A stretch of DNA of 64,000 bases from VRUE01 sp963703235 (GTDB lineage Bacteria > Actinomycetota > Thermoleophilia > Solirubrobacterales > 70-9). The position numbers and the translations under genes were made by a program. A model generated the notes under the pieces. It saw only the letters and a program-made list of their open reading frames with translations, searched no databases and had not been told where the DNA came from. Positions within the stretch are counted from its first letter, which is position 1. Every line of letters begins with the position of its first letter. This document shows positions 1 to 7,603 of this stretch, piece by piece. The DNA is taken from contig OY969802.1 in NCBI GenBank assembly GCA_963703235.1, positions 806,001 through 870,000 on the forward strand. The letters run 5' to 3'.

Positions 1-309
1 ATCGGCCCCACGCTGGGGGCCATCCTCACCGCCGCCTCGCTGACCGACTCGCCCGGCCGCGGCGCCTTACTCCTCGCCGTCTACTCGGCCGGCCTGGCGA
101 TTCCCTTCCTGCTGACGGCGATCGCCTTCTCCCGCATGACGACGGCCTTCGCCGTCGTCAAACGCCACTACCAGGCGATAGTCGCCACCGGCGGCGCAAT
201 TCTGATCGCGATGGGCGTCCTGATCTGGACCGGCGAGCTGACCCAACTCAACATCGAGGCCCAGCGCTTGCTCAGCGAAATCGGTTTCGATTTCTGGAGC
301 GAGGTCTGA
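1..309 (+). CDS. ccdA: Cytochrome c biogenesis / thiol-disulfide transporter CcdA, C-terminal part
   Basis: The open frame enters from the left edge and ends at TGA 307-309; about 102 residues are visible. The segment contains the conserved GPTLGAIL stretch, a YSAGLAIPFLLTA membrane helix, and a final helix (GGAILIAMGVLIWTGEL). This matches the end of CcdA/DsbD-type membrane proteins, which carry electrons across the membrane to reduce apocytochrome or periplasmic thiols. The N-terminal half with the first redox Cys lies outside the window, so the catalytic pair cannot be checked. Family assignment rests on helix pattern and motif similarity. Confidence 0.75.
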   Translation: MGPTLGAILTAASLTDSPGRGALLLAVYSAGLAIPFLLTAIAFSRMTTAFAVVKRHYQAIVATGGAILIAMGVLIWTGELTQLNIEAQRLLSEIGFDFWSEV

Positions 310-334
310 GGCCAGGCCTCCTGCGTTCAGAAGC

Positions 335-616
335 TCAGTTGTGGATTGGAGCGACGGTCTCCACTTCCTGGCCGACCGCCTCGACCGCCTCGACGACCCC
401 TGCGTCGTCCAGCTCGCGTGAGCAGACGATGCGGAAGCGCCCCGTGCCGATCTCGGCGTCGGGAACGACCGGAAGGCCGCGGATCTCTCCCCAGCCCAGC
501 CGCTCGACCTCGAAGGGGTTCATCCGCACCTCGGCCGCCGGGAACGGGCAGTTGCCGTTGTGCTGGTCGATCGCCTTCGAGATCGCCTCCAGGTTCTTCG
601 CCTCGGCCGACGCCAC
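335..616 (-). CDS. Conserved hypothetical protein, 93 aa
   Basis: I do not recognise a family. The start is GTG at 614-616. A TAGACT box sits 7 nt upstream (624-629), the same arrangement seen before several other genes here, which supports expression as a leaderless mRNA. The protein is acidic, has no membrane segment or signal peptide, and contains one Cys near the N-terminus and one in the middle. Third codon positions are strongly G/C, as in neighbouring real genes. The plus-strand open frames over the same bases look like compositional shadows. Confidence 0.5.
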   Translation of the reverse strand: MASAEAKNLEAISKAIDQHNGNCPFPAAEVRMNPFEVERLGWGEIRGLPVVPDAEIGTGRFRIVCSRELDDAGVVEAVEAVGQEVETVAPIHN

Positions 617-623
617 AGCAGCA

Positions 624-629
624 AGTCTA
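624..629 (-). promoter_or_regulatory. Putative -10 box TAGACT, leaderless promoter
   Basis: TAGACT on the minus strand lies 7 nt before the GTG at 616. With that spacing transcription would begin at or next to the start codon. No clear -35 hexamer is visible. Confidence 0.35.
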
Positions 630-666
630 GGATGCGGCGCGAGCCACCGGGTCGCGGGAGCGCGGG

Positions 667-1125
667 ATGATCGGGATCAACCTCATAGCGAGGCGGCGCA
701 TCGAGGAGACGTTCGAGCAGCTCTCGCGTGGCGAGTGGGCCGCCGCGACGGCGCAGATGAGCGCCGACGTCCAGCACCTCTTCCCCGGCGACCACCCGCT
801 CGGCGGCGAGCGGCGCTCACGCGATGCCGTGCTGCGCTGGTTCGAACGGCTAGGCCGGCTCTATCCCGGCCACGACTTCGAGGTCCACCGCGTCCTCGCC
901 AGGGGCTGGCCCTGGGACATCTGGATCGCCGCGCAGTGGACGGCGAACCTGACGCCGCAGGTCGGCGTCCCCTACGCCAACGAGGGGGCGCACTGGATTC
1001 GAGTGCGTTGGGGCAAGGTGACCTACTTCCACGCCTACCTCGACACGCAGCGCATCGATCGAGCCTGCCGCGAGATGGCCGAGGCCGGTGTCGCGGAGGC
1101 GGCGGCGGCGCCGATCGTCGACTGA
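667..1125 (+). CDS. SnoaL-like / NTF2-fold protein, 152 aa
   Basis: Small alpha+beta-barrel protein of the SnoaL/NTF2-like superfamily. The N-terminal helix pair (RRIEETFEQLSRGEWAAATA) followed by DVQHLFPGDHPLGGERRSRDAVLRWFERL is the usual opening of these cone-shaped folds, and length fits. Such proteins include ketosteroid-isomerase-like enzymes and many of unknown role; no substrate can be inferred here. A GGGAG purine run lies about 10 nt before the ATG. It stands alone between a hypothetical gene and a cupin gene on the opposite strand. Confidence 0.7.
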   Translation: MIGINLIARRRIEETFEQLSRGEWAAATAQMSADVQHLFPGDHPLGGERRSRDAVLRWFERLGRLYPGHDFEVHRVLARGWPWDIWIAAQWTANLTPQVGVPYANEGAHWIRVRWGKVTYFHAYLDTQRIDRACREMAEAGVAEAAAAPIVD

Positions 1126-1136
1126 CGCGCCGGTAG

Positions 1137-1553
1137 CTACAGCCTGGCGCCGGCGTCGTAGGCCTCGCCGGGCACCGCGCCGAGGGCGAGGAGACGGAGA
1201 CCGTCGGGCCCCGGAGTCACCTTGCGCTTGACCTCGGGGCCGAGGCGGACGACGTGGTCCTGGTCGAGCGGGTACCGCTCGCCGTCGGCCTCGACGGTGC
1301 CGGAGCCCTTCAGCGCGACGTAGACCTCCTCCTGGCCGAGCTGCCCGGGGCGTTTGGCGAACATCTGGCCGCCGATCCCCTCCGCGGAGTGGTCGTGCTC
1401 GGGATATTCGTCGGCGCCCGGCGCCATCTCGATGATCGAGATGCCGAAGGAGCTGACGCCCAACCCGGCCGCGGCTTTATAGAAGGTGATGCCCTCAAGA
1501 ACTCCTTCGATGGCATCGAGTTCATCTACTTGCAAGTGCGTCACCTCGGCCAT
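1137..1553 (-). CDS. Cupin-domain protein, 138 aa
   Basis: Single-domain cupin. Motif 1 is degenerate (YPEHDHSAEG ... EEVYVALKGSGTVEADG) and motif 2 is near DHVVRLGPEVKRKVTPG, so metal binding through the HDH pair and a Glu is plausible. The role is unknown; such proteins are often dioxygenases, isomerases or small-molecule binders. It is transcribed divergently from dinB across a 58-bp gap. A TACGAT box ends 6 nt before its ATG, which suggests a leaderless transcript. Confidence 0.75.
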   Translation of the reverse strand: MAEVTHLQVDELDAIEGVLEGITFYKAAAGLGVSSFGISIIEMAPGADEYPEHDHSAEGIGGQMFAKRPGQLGQEEVYVALKGSGTVEADGERYPLDQDHVVRLGPEVKRKVTPGPDGLRLLALGAVPGEAYDAGARL

Positions 1554-1611
1554 TCGCAGATCGTAACGGCGCCGGAGCGTTCCCGTCCCTCGCGAGTCCT
1601 ACGATCGACTT
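1554..1611. promoter_or_regulatory. Divergent leaderless promoter pair, cupin / dinB
   Basis: Both edges of this 58-bp gap carry the same hexamer in mirror orientation. TACGAT on the minus strand (1560-1565) is 6 nt before the cupin ATG. TACGAT on the plus strand (1600-1605) is 6 nt before the dinB ATG. I see no recognisable -35 consensus and no obvious LexA-type operator. Confidence 0.45.
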
Positions 1612-2715
1612 ATGGCGAATCGGCGCACAATCGCCCACCTTGACATGGACGCTTTCTACGCGTCGGTCGAGCTGCGGCGCCGGCCGGAGCTGAAGGGGGA
1701 GCCGGTCGTCGTCTGCGGGTCGGGGCCGCGGGCGGTGGTCACCACGGCCAGCTACGAGGCGCGGAGGCTGGCCGGGATCCACTCGGCTATGCCGGCTGCG
1801 GTGGCACGGCGACGGCTGCCCGACGCGGTCTACCTGCAGCCCGATTTCGCCGCCTACCGCGAGGCCTCCGGGCAGGTGATGGCGATCCTGCGGCGCAACG
1901 CGGAGACGGTCGAGGTGGTCGGGCTCGACGAGGCCTACGTCGACCTGACCGGCCTCTTCTCGCCGAAGACGACGATGCGGCGGATCGCGACCGAGATCCG
2001 CGCGGAGGCCGGCCTCGGCTGCTCGATCGGGATCTCCGAGAACCGGCTGCTGGCGAAGATCGTCAGCGAGCTGGGCAAGCCGGGCGGCCTCGTCGTCCTC
2101 TCGCGCGATGAGGCACTGGAGCGCTTCGCCGGCGAGTCGCCTGGGCTGATCCCCGGCATCGGGCCGAAATCGGTGGCGAAGCTGGAGCGGCTCGGCGTCC
2201 GCACGCTGGCCGAGCTGCGCGCCCAGGACCCCGCGCGGCTGGAGCGCGAGTTCGGCCCGCGCAGCGGCCGCTGGCTGGCGACCCGGGCCCGCTTCGAAGA
2301 CGAGACGCCGATCGCCGTCGTGCACGCGACCAAGTCGCAGTCGGCGGAGACGACCTTCGACGTCGACGTCGCCGACGAGACCGAGATGGCCGCCTCGCTG
2401 GCCTCTCTCTCCGAGGAGCTCTGCCGCCGCCTCCGCGCCCGCGGCCTGGAGGGGCGCACGATCGGGATCAAGGTGCGGCTCGACGACTGGACCAACGCGA
2501 CCCGGTCGCAGACGGTCGAGGAGGCGACCAACGACCCGGCGATCGTGACGCCGATCGCGCTGGAGCTTCTGCGCGCCTACGCGCCGCCGCGGCCGGTCCG
2601 CCTGCTCGGCGTCCGCGTCGCCTCCTTCGAGCAGGGCGAACAGGAGGGCGAGGCTGAGGACGCAGCGGCGGACGACGACGCGGACGACCAGCTGCAGCTC
2701 GGCTTCGCAGCCTGA
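1612..2715 (+). CDS. dinB: DNA polymerase IV (Y-family, DinB)
   Basis: Error-prone translesion polymerase, 367 aa, normal family length. The palm motif IAHLDMDAFYASVE at the N-terminus supplies the first metal-binding Asp residues, and VVGLDEAYVDLTG (near residue 105) the Asp-Glu pair. The thumb helix-hairpin-helix (PGLIPGIGPKSVAKLERLGV) and the little-finger domain follow. The very C-terminus, after an acidic linker, is QLQLGF, which fits a sliding-clamp (beta) binding peptide, so recruitment to stalled forks via the clamp is likely. The upstream TACGAT box 6 nt before ATG suggests a leaderless mRNA; I see no SOS box. Confidence 0.95.
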   Translation: MANRRTIAHLDMDAFYASVELRRRPELKGEPVVVCGSGPRAVVTTASYEARRLAGIHSAMPAAVARRRLPDAVYLQPDFAAYREASGQVMAILRRNAETVEVVGLDEAYVDLTGLFSPKTTMRRIATEIRAEAGLGCSIGISENRLLAKIVSELGKPGGLVVLSRDEALERFAGESPGLIPGIGPKSVAKLERLGVRTLAELRAQDPARLEREFGPRSGRWLATRARFEDETPIAVVHATKSQSAETTFDVDVADETEMAASLASLSEELCRRLRARGLEGRTIGIKVRLDDWTNATRSQTVEEATNDPAIVTPIALELLRAYAPPRPVRLLGVRVASFEQGEQEGEAEDAAADDDADDQLQLGFAA

Positions 2716-2736
2716 CTCCTATGCGAAGATTGGCCG

Positions 2737-4173
2737 GTGAGCGCGGATCGCCTGACCGGACTCGACACCTCGTTCCTGCATCTGGAGCGAGCCGGCGCGC
2801 ACATGCACGTCGCCTCGACGATCCTCTTCGAGGGCTCGCCTCCCAGCCATGAGGAGTTCCGCGACCACATCGAGTCGCGCCTGCACCTGGTGCCGCGCTT
2901 CCGTCAGAAGCTCCGCTTCGTCCCCTTCGGGCAGGGCCGGCCGGTCTGGGTCGACGACCCTTACCTCAACCTCGACTACCACGTGCGCCGCACGGCGCTG
3001 CCGGCGCCGGGCTCCGAGGAGCAGCTGCGCAACCTGGCCTCGCGGATCTTCTCCCAGCAGCTCGACCGCAGCAAGCCGCTCTGGGAGCTGTGGCTGGTCG
3101 AGGGCTTCGAGGGCGATCGTTTCGCGATCGTCGGCAAGAGCCACCACGCTCTCGTCGACGGCGTCTCCGGAGTTGACATAACCACCGTCCTCTTCGACGT
3201 CGAGGAGGAGCCTGCGAACCCGCCGGTCCGCCCCCCCAAGTGGGCGCCGCGACCTGAACCGACCGACCTGGAGCTGCTGCGCGACGCCCTGCGCGAGCGC
3301 GCCACCAGCCCGCGTGAGATCGCCCGCGGCGTCCGCGCCGCGGTGCGGGGCCCGCGCCGGGTGCTGCGCGGCCTCGGCGCCACCGGCGAGCTGATCGAGA
3401 CCGGCCTCTCGGCGCCGCGGACCCCGTTCAACGTCGAGATCGGCTCCCACCGCCGCCTCGCCTTCGTCCGCGCCGACCTCGACGACTTCAAGCGGGTCAA
3501 GGACGCGCACGGCGGCACCGTCAACGACGTCGTCCTCTCGGTCGTGACCGGCGCCCTCGGCAACTACCTGCGCGCCCGCGGCCACGACACCGAGGACCTG
3601 GAGCTGCGGGCGATGGTGCCGGTCAGCGTCCGGGCCGAGGAGGAGCGCGGCGCGCTCGGCAACCGGATCGCGGCGATGATGGCGCCGCTGCCCGTCTGGT
3701 GCGAGGACCCGGTCGAGCGGCTGCGGCTGGCGAGCGAGACGATGGGCGACCTGAAGGGCTCTGGCCAGGCGGTCGGCGCCGAAATCCTCACCCGGCTGAC
3801 CGACTTCGCGCCGCCGACGATCGCCTCCCAGGCCGCCCGCCTGCAGCCTGCCCAGCGCTTCTTCAACCTCGTCGTCACCAACGTGCCCGGTCCCCAGTTC
3901 CCCCTCTACGTGCTGGGGCGCAAGATGGAGTCGATCTTCCCGATGGTGCCGCTGGCCCGCCGCCAGGCGCTCTGCGTCGGGATCATGTCCTACGACGGAC
4001 AGGTCGACTTCGGCCTGGTCGGCGACTACGACGCGATGGCCGACCTCGACAGCTTCGCGCTCGACCTCGAAGGCGCGGTCCGGGAAGCGGTTGAGACGGC
4101 GCCCGAGTCGGCCGCGGGCACGGCGCGCAAAGCGCGGGTAGAGGCCGGCAACGGCGCTGTTCCAGTCCAGTAG
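2737..4173 (+). CDS. Wax ester synthase / diacylglycerol acyltransferase (WS/DGAT family)
   Basis: Acyl-CoA dependent acyltransferase, 478 aa, the usual WS/DGAT length. The catalytic HHxxxDG motif is seen as HHALVDG near residue 135, and the C-terminal VVTNVPGPQFPLYVLG segment is the second family signature. The expected product is triacylglycerol or wax ester, storage lipids common in actinobacteria; which of the two cannot be decided. The GTG start follows dinB by 21 bp. Its TAG stop overlaps the next gene by one base (TAGTG), so it is probably cotranscribed with nadE. Confidence 0.92.
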   Translation: MSADRLTGLDTSFLHLERAGAHMHVASTILFEGSPPSHEEFRDHIESRLHLVPRFRQKLRFVPFGQGRPVWVDDPYLNLDYHVRRTALPAPGSEEQLRNLASRIFSQQLDRSKPLWELWLVEGFEGDRFAIVGKSHHALVDGVSGVDITTVLFDVEEEPANPPVRPPKWAPRPEPTDLELLRDALRERATSPREIARGVRAAVRGPRRVLRGLGATGELIETGLSAPRTPFNVEIGSHRRLAFVRADLDDFKRVKDAHGGTVNDVVLSVVTGALGNYLRARGHDTEDLELRAMVPVSVRAEEERGALGNRIAAMMAPLPVWCEDPVERLRLASETMGDLKGSGQAVGAEILTRLTDFAPPTIASQAARLQPAQRFFNLVVTNVPGPQFPLYVLGRKMESIFPMVPLARRQALCVGIMSYDGQVDFGLVGDYDAMADLDSFALDLEGAVREAVETAPESAAGTARKARVEAGNGAVPVQ

Positions 4174-5837
4174 TGCGAATAGCGCTCGCCCAGATCGACC
4201 CGACGGTCGGAGACGTCGCGGGCAACGCGGCGAAGGTCGCCGAGTGGATCCGCCGCGCGGAGGCCGAGGGCGCCGAGCTGGCGATCTTCCCCGAGCTCTG
4301 CATTCCCGGTTACCCGGCCGAGGACCTCTACCTGAAGCGCCACTTCGTCGAGGCCAACCGGGCGGCGGTGCAGGAGCTGGCACAGGGAGTCGGCGAGATG
4401 ACGGCGCTGGTCGGCTTCGCCGAGCCGGCGGCCGGCGGCGGCGACCGCCGCTACGCGCACAACTCGCTCGCCGTCCTCTCGCGGGGCGAGGTGAAGGCCG
4501 TCTACCGCAAGAACCGCCTGCCCAACTACGCCGTCTTCGACGAGCAGCGCTACTTCCTGCCGGGCGATGAGCCGGCGACCGTCTTGGTCGCCGGGACCCG
4601 GGTCGGGCTGACCGTCTGCGAGGACCTCTGGGCCGAGGGGCCGCCCGCGTCGAGCGAGGCCGCGGAAGGGGCGAGGCTGATCGCCAATCCCTCCGGCTCC
4701 CCTTATCACCGCGGCAAGGGGGGCGAGCGCGAGGCGATGTTCGCCGAGCGGGCCCGTGCCTACGGCACCCACATCGCTTTCTGCAACCTGGTCGGCGGCC
4801 AGGACGAACTGGTCTTCGACGGCCACAGCTTCGTCGTCGACCCGAACGGCAGGGTCGTCGCCCGCGCCGCCCAGTTCGAGGAGGAGCTGCTGGTCTGCGA
4901 TGTGCCCGGCGCCGGCCTCGGCCCACTCGTCGAGCCGCTGTCCGACCTGGCCGAGGTCTACGCCGCGCTGGTGCTGGGGCTGCGCGACTACGTGCGCAAG
5001 AACGGCTTCCGCCACGTCGGCCTCGCCCTCTCGGGGGGGATCGACTCGGCGCTGGTGGCGCTGCTGGCGGTGGATGCACTGGGGCCGGAGAACGTCAGCT
5101 GCGTGGTGATGCCCTCCCCCCACTCCAGCGACGACACCCAGGCCGACGCGCGGGAGATCGCCACCAACCTCGGCGCCAGGGCGATCGAGATCCCGATCGG
5201 GGAAGCGATGGCGGCCTACGACCAGGCGCTGGCCGAGCCCTTCGCGACCGTGGACGGCGGCGGTCTCGAGCCCCTCCCCCGCGATCCGGCCCGCCCCTCG
5301 GAGCCGGACCTCGCGGCGGAGAACATCCAGGCCCGGATCCGCGGCAACCTGATGATGGCTCTCTCCAACAAGCACGGCTGGCTGGTCCTGACGACCGGCA
5401 ACAAGAGCGAGATGTCAGTCGGCTACGCCACCCTCTACGGCGACATGGCGGGCGGCTTCGCGGCGATCAAGGACGTGCCGAAGACCCTCGTCTACGACCT
5501 GGTCCGCCACCGCAACGCCAGCGCCGGGCGCGAGCTCGTTCCCGCCTCGGTGCTGGAGCGAGCACCGTCGGCGGAGCTGCGGCCCGACCAGCGCGACTCC
5601 GACTCTCTCCCTCCCTATGACCTGCTCGACCGCATCCTCGAGTCCTACATCGAGCGCGACCAGGGACGCGAGGAGATGATCGCCGCCGGCTTGCCGGCGG
5701 AGGTCGTTGACGACGTCGTCCGCATGGTCGACCGCTCCGAGTACAAGCGCCGCCAGGCGGCCCCCGGCATCCGCATCACGCCGAAGGCCTTCGGCCGCGA
5801 CCGGCGCCTTCCCATAACGAACCGCTTCGGCGGTTAG
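4173..5837 (+). CDS. nadE: Glutamine-dependent NAD+ synthase
   Basis: Two-domain enzyme (554 aa) making NAD+ from deamido-NAD+, ATP and glutamine. Residues 1 to about 260 form a nitrilase-type amidase with the Glu-Lys-Cys triad (FPELCIPGYP, YRKNRLPNY, LTVCEDLW). The rest is the ATP-pyrophosphatase synthetase domain with the SGGIDSALV loop. The GTG start overlaps the WS/DGAT stop by one base, indicating translational coupling. The final GIRITPKAFGRDRRLPITNRF is typical of the family end. No second NAD synthase is seen in the window. Confidence 0.95.
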   Translation: MRIALAQIDPTVGDVAGNAAKVAEWIRRAEAEGAELAIFPELCIPGYPAEDLYLKRHFVEANRAAVQELAQGVGEMTALVGFAEPAAGGGDRRYAHNSLAVLSRGEVKAVYRKNRLPNYAVFDEQRYFLPGDEPATVLVAGTRVGLTVCEDLWAEGPPASSEAAEGARLIANPSGSPYHRGKGGEREAMFAERARAYGTHIAFCNLVGGQDELVFDGHSFVVDPNGRVVARAAQFEEELLVCDVPGAGLGPLVEPLSDLAEVYAALVLGLRDYVRKNGFRHVGLALSGGIDSALVALLAVDALGPENVSCVVMPSPHSSDDTQADAREIATNLGARAIEIPIGEAMAAYDQALAEPFATVDGGGLEPLPRDPARPSEPDLAAENIQARIRGNLMMALSNKHGWLVLTTGNKSEMSVGYATLYGDMAGGFAAIKDVPKTLVYDLVRHRNASAGRELVPASVLERAPSAELRPDQRDSDSLPPYDLLDRILESYIERDQGREEMIAAGLPAEVVDDVVRMVDRSEYKRRQAAPGIRITPKAFGRDRRLPITNRFGG

Positions 5838-5912
5838 GCCGCTGCCATACCGGCGCCTGACGGCGTCCTCGGTCGCTCGCGTGCAGAGCACGCCACGCTC
5901 CCTGCGTCCTAG

Positions 5913-6320
5913 TCAGGCTTGGTCTGGCAACGGCCTAACGGCGATAGTCATTTGCGCAAGCGCGCAAAGTCGGTCGTCTGCGTCCCTGACTTCCGCCTCC
6001 CAAACCCACGTCGTGCGGCCGCGGTGGCGGACGCGGGCTTGGACCTCGGCATGCCCCTCGGTGATCGGGCGGATGAAGCTGACCGAGATCGACTGGCCCA
6101 TCGCGGCCATGCCGTCGCCCAGCACGGCAAGCGCCGTCGCGCGCGAGCAGACGCTCTCGATCAGGGTCGACATCACGCCGCCGTGCATCAGACCCACCGG
6201 CTGGCGCAGCTCGTTGCGCATCTGCACCCGCGCTCGGGCGCAGGCCGGATCGTCGTCCAACCACTCGGTCCCGACCATGGCGTCGAAGTGGGAGATGAGC
6301 CCGCGCGGATCGTCGGCCAC
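5913..6320 (-). CDS. PaaI-type hotdog thioesterase, 135 aa
   Basis: Acyl-CoA thioesterase-like protein. GLMHGGVMSTLIES is the hotdog helix with the Hx(3)S/T-type active region, and ISVSFIRPITEG ... ARVRHRGRTTWVWEAEV the following sheet. The frame is open up to 6410, but codons before 6358 belong to the inserted IS and are not original. I place the start at GTG 6318-6320, which has a TAAGGT box 8 nt upstream (6329-6334). The IS right next to this region replaced the DNA upstream of the presumed -35 position, so expression may have changed. Confidence 0.8.
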   Translation of the reverse strand: MADDPRGLISHFDAMVGTEWLDDDPACARARVQMRNELRQPVGLMHGGVMSTLIESVCSRATALAVLGDGMAAMGQSISVSFIRPITEGHAEVQARVRHRGRTTWVWEAEVRDADDRLCALAQMTIAVRPLPDQA

Positions 6321-6338
6321 GGCTGCGCACCTTATCCG

Positions 6339-6357
6339 GACGTGCCGCAGCTTAGAG
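6339..6357. repeat. Left half of palindromic repeat (family 2), split by IS
   Basis: Joined to 7540-7570 after removing the IS and one target duplication, this forms a near-perfect palindrome beginning and ending with GACGTGCCGCAGCTTAG and its complement. A related 50-bp copy lies at 56064-56113. Bases 6350-6357 are the left copy of the IS target duplication (GCTTAGAG). Confidence 0.7.
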
Positions 6358-6414
6358 TGCGCTGACTCCAAGTTCTCCCGACACTTCCCGGGAGGTCGAT
6401 AGCCCTTCAAGCGA

Positions 6415-6448
6415 GACAGCCCCCGACCCAGCTGGGTCGGGGGCTGTC
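6415..6448. terminator. 34-bp perfect palindrome in the IS left end
   Basis: GACAGCCCCCGACCCAG followed by its exact complement gives a 17-bp GC-rich hairpin with no unpaired loop in DNA. It lies between the left terminus and the transposase start. It may block transcription reading in from outside, as known for other IS elements. There is no T tract on either side. Confidence 0.6.
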
Positions 6449-6504
6449 CGCGCTGCGACTCAGGCTCCTGGCTTCACGCCAATGAAGTTCAGAAAGGGAG
6501 TCGC

Positions 6505-7497
6505 ATGACCAAGGATGACGTGCTGTTCGGCTATCGCCAAGCCCTCTTCGCCGAGGCCGCCCGCACAAGCGTCGCGCAGGCCTGCCGGCGCTTCGGGGTG
6601 CACCGCTCGACCTACTACGCCTGGAAGCGAGCGGTCGACCGCCACGGTCTGGAGATGCTGCGGCCCAGGGAGCGGCGGGCGCCGCGGATGCCCAACCAGC
6701 TCTCGAAGATGGTCGAGGAGCGGATCGTCGCCTTCTCGCTGGGCCATCCTGGGCTGGGGCCAAAGCGTGTCGCTTCAGAGCTCGCCCGTCCCCGCTGGGG
6801 CGGCATCGTCGTCTCCCCCAACGGGGTCTGGAAGGTGCTTTCCCGCCACGGCCTCAACACCCGCGCCAAACGACTGGGGTTGATCGCCGGCTACGCCGCT
6901 CCCTATGAGCCGCCGCGGGATCCCGGCCCAGAGCGCCACATCGACGTCTCCCGCCCCGGCGAGCTGGTCGGGATCGACTGCTTCTACGTCGGCCGCCTGC
7001 AGGGCACCCAGGGATCGATCTGGCAGCTCACCGCGATCGACGTCGCCTCCTCCTATGCATGGGCGGAGCTGGTGGTCTGCAAGGAAGGAAAGCCCGCTAA
7101 CCCCAGCGCCAAGCAGACCTCCAAGCTCGCCCGGCGAGTCGCCAAGGACCTGCGCGAGGCCGGTTGGCACTTGGAGCGCTTCCTCTCCGACAACGGCAAC
7201 GAGTTCAAGGGCGAGTTCTCAGAGACCGTTGCCCGGCTGAAGGCGCGGCACACCCGAATTCGCGCCGGTCGCCCGCAGACCAACGGCAACGTCGAGGCGC
7301 TTCACCGCACGATCCTCGACGAGTGCTGGCGACCTTCCTTTGCCCGCTACCTCCACCCTGCGCTCTCCAGCCTCAGACGCGACCTTGAGGAGTACCTGCG
7401 CTTCTACAACTTCGAGCGCATCCACCACGGCCGGCTGACAGCCGGCCAGATCCCGGCGGACATCGTCTACGGTGCCCGCAAGATGGAGGTCAGATGA
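6505..7497 (+). CDS. DDE transposase (IS481-like), copy 1
   Basis: Single-frame transposase of 330 aa. The N-terminal helix-turn-helix (TSVAQACRRFGVHRSTYYAWKR) would bind the inverted repeats. The integrase core has D158 (LVGIDCFYV), D229 (LSDNGNEF) and E264 (NVEALHRT), with 34 residues between the last two, a DD(35)E arrangement. The C-terminal FYNFERIHHGRLTAGQIP is usual for rve-core transposases. An AGAAAGGGAG stretch precedes the ATG. All catalytic residues are present, so the element is probably active. Confidence 0.95.
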   Translation: MTKDDVLFGYRQALFAEAARTSVAQACRRFGVHRSTYYAWKRAVDRHGLEMLRPRERRAPRMPNQLSKMVEERIVAFSLGHPGLGPKRVASELARPRWGGIVVSPNGVWKVLSRHGLNTRAKRLGLIAGYAAPYEPPRDPGPERHIDVSRPGELVGIDCFYVGRLQGTQGSIWQLTAIDVASSYAWAELVVCKEGKPANPSAKQTSKLARRVAKDLREAGWHLERFLSDNGNEFKGEFSETVARLKARHTRIRAGRPQTNGNVEALHRTILDECWRPSFARYLHPALSSLRRDLEEYLRFYNFERIHHGRLTAGQIPADIVYGARKMEVR

Positions 7498-7531
7498 GCC
7501 GTGGGTGTCGGCACATCTTGGAGTCAGTGCA

Positions 7532-7570
7532 GCTTAGAGGGCCATATGGGTACCTAAGCTGCGGCACGTC
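7532..7570. repeat. Right half of palindromic repeat (family 2)
   Basis: Starts with the right copy of the 8-bp target duplication and ends with CTAAGCTGCGGCACGTC, the complement of the left half at 6339-6357. The core AGGGCCATATGGGTAC resembles the core of the intact copy at 56064-56113. Confidence 0.7.
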
Positions 7571-7603
7571 GCTTCAAGGCGCATCGCGTAGGGTTCAGCG
7601 CCC

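Larger units (their letters stand above)
6358..7531 (+). mobile_element. Insertion sequence, IS481-like, copy 1 (1174 bp)
   Basis: Complete element with imperfect terminal inverted repeats: the left end begins TGCGCTGACTCCAAG and the right end, reversed, begins TGCACTGACTCCAAG. An 8-bp target duplication GCTTAGAG flanks it (6350-6357 and 7532-7539). It has one transposase gene (6505-7497) and a 34-bp perfect palindrome inside the left end. By eye the DNA is identical to the copy at 30906-32079, which indicates recent transposition. The family call is by transposase architecture; the TGC termini are not the classical TGT. Confidence 0.92.

Noticed and set aside
339..1136. Long plus-strand open frame of 265 codons
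   Set aside because: Arg-rich shadow of the genes at 335-616 and 667-1125; no family resemblance and poor residue composition.
5913..6410. Longer thioesterase starting inside the IS
   Set aside because: The first 18 codons come from the IS left end; the GTG at 6320 with a TAAGGT box is the likely original start.
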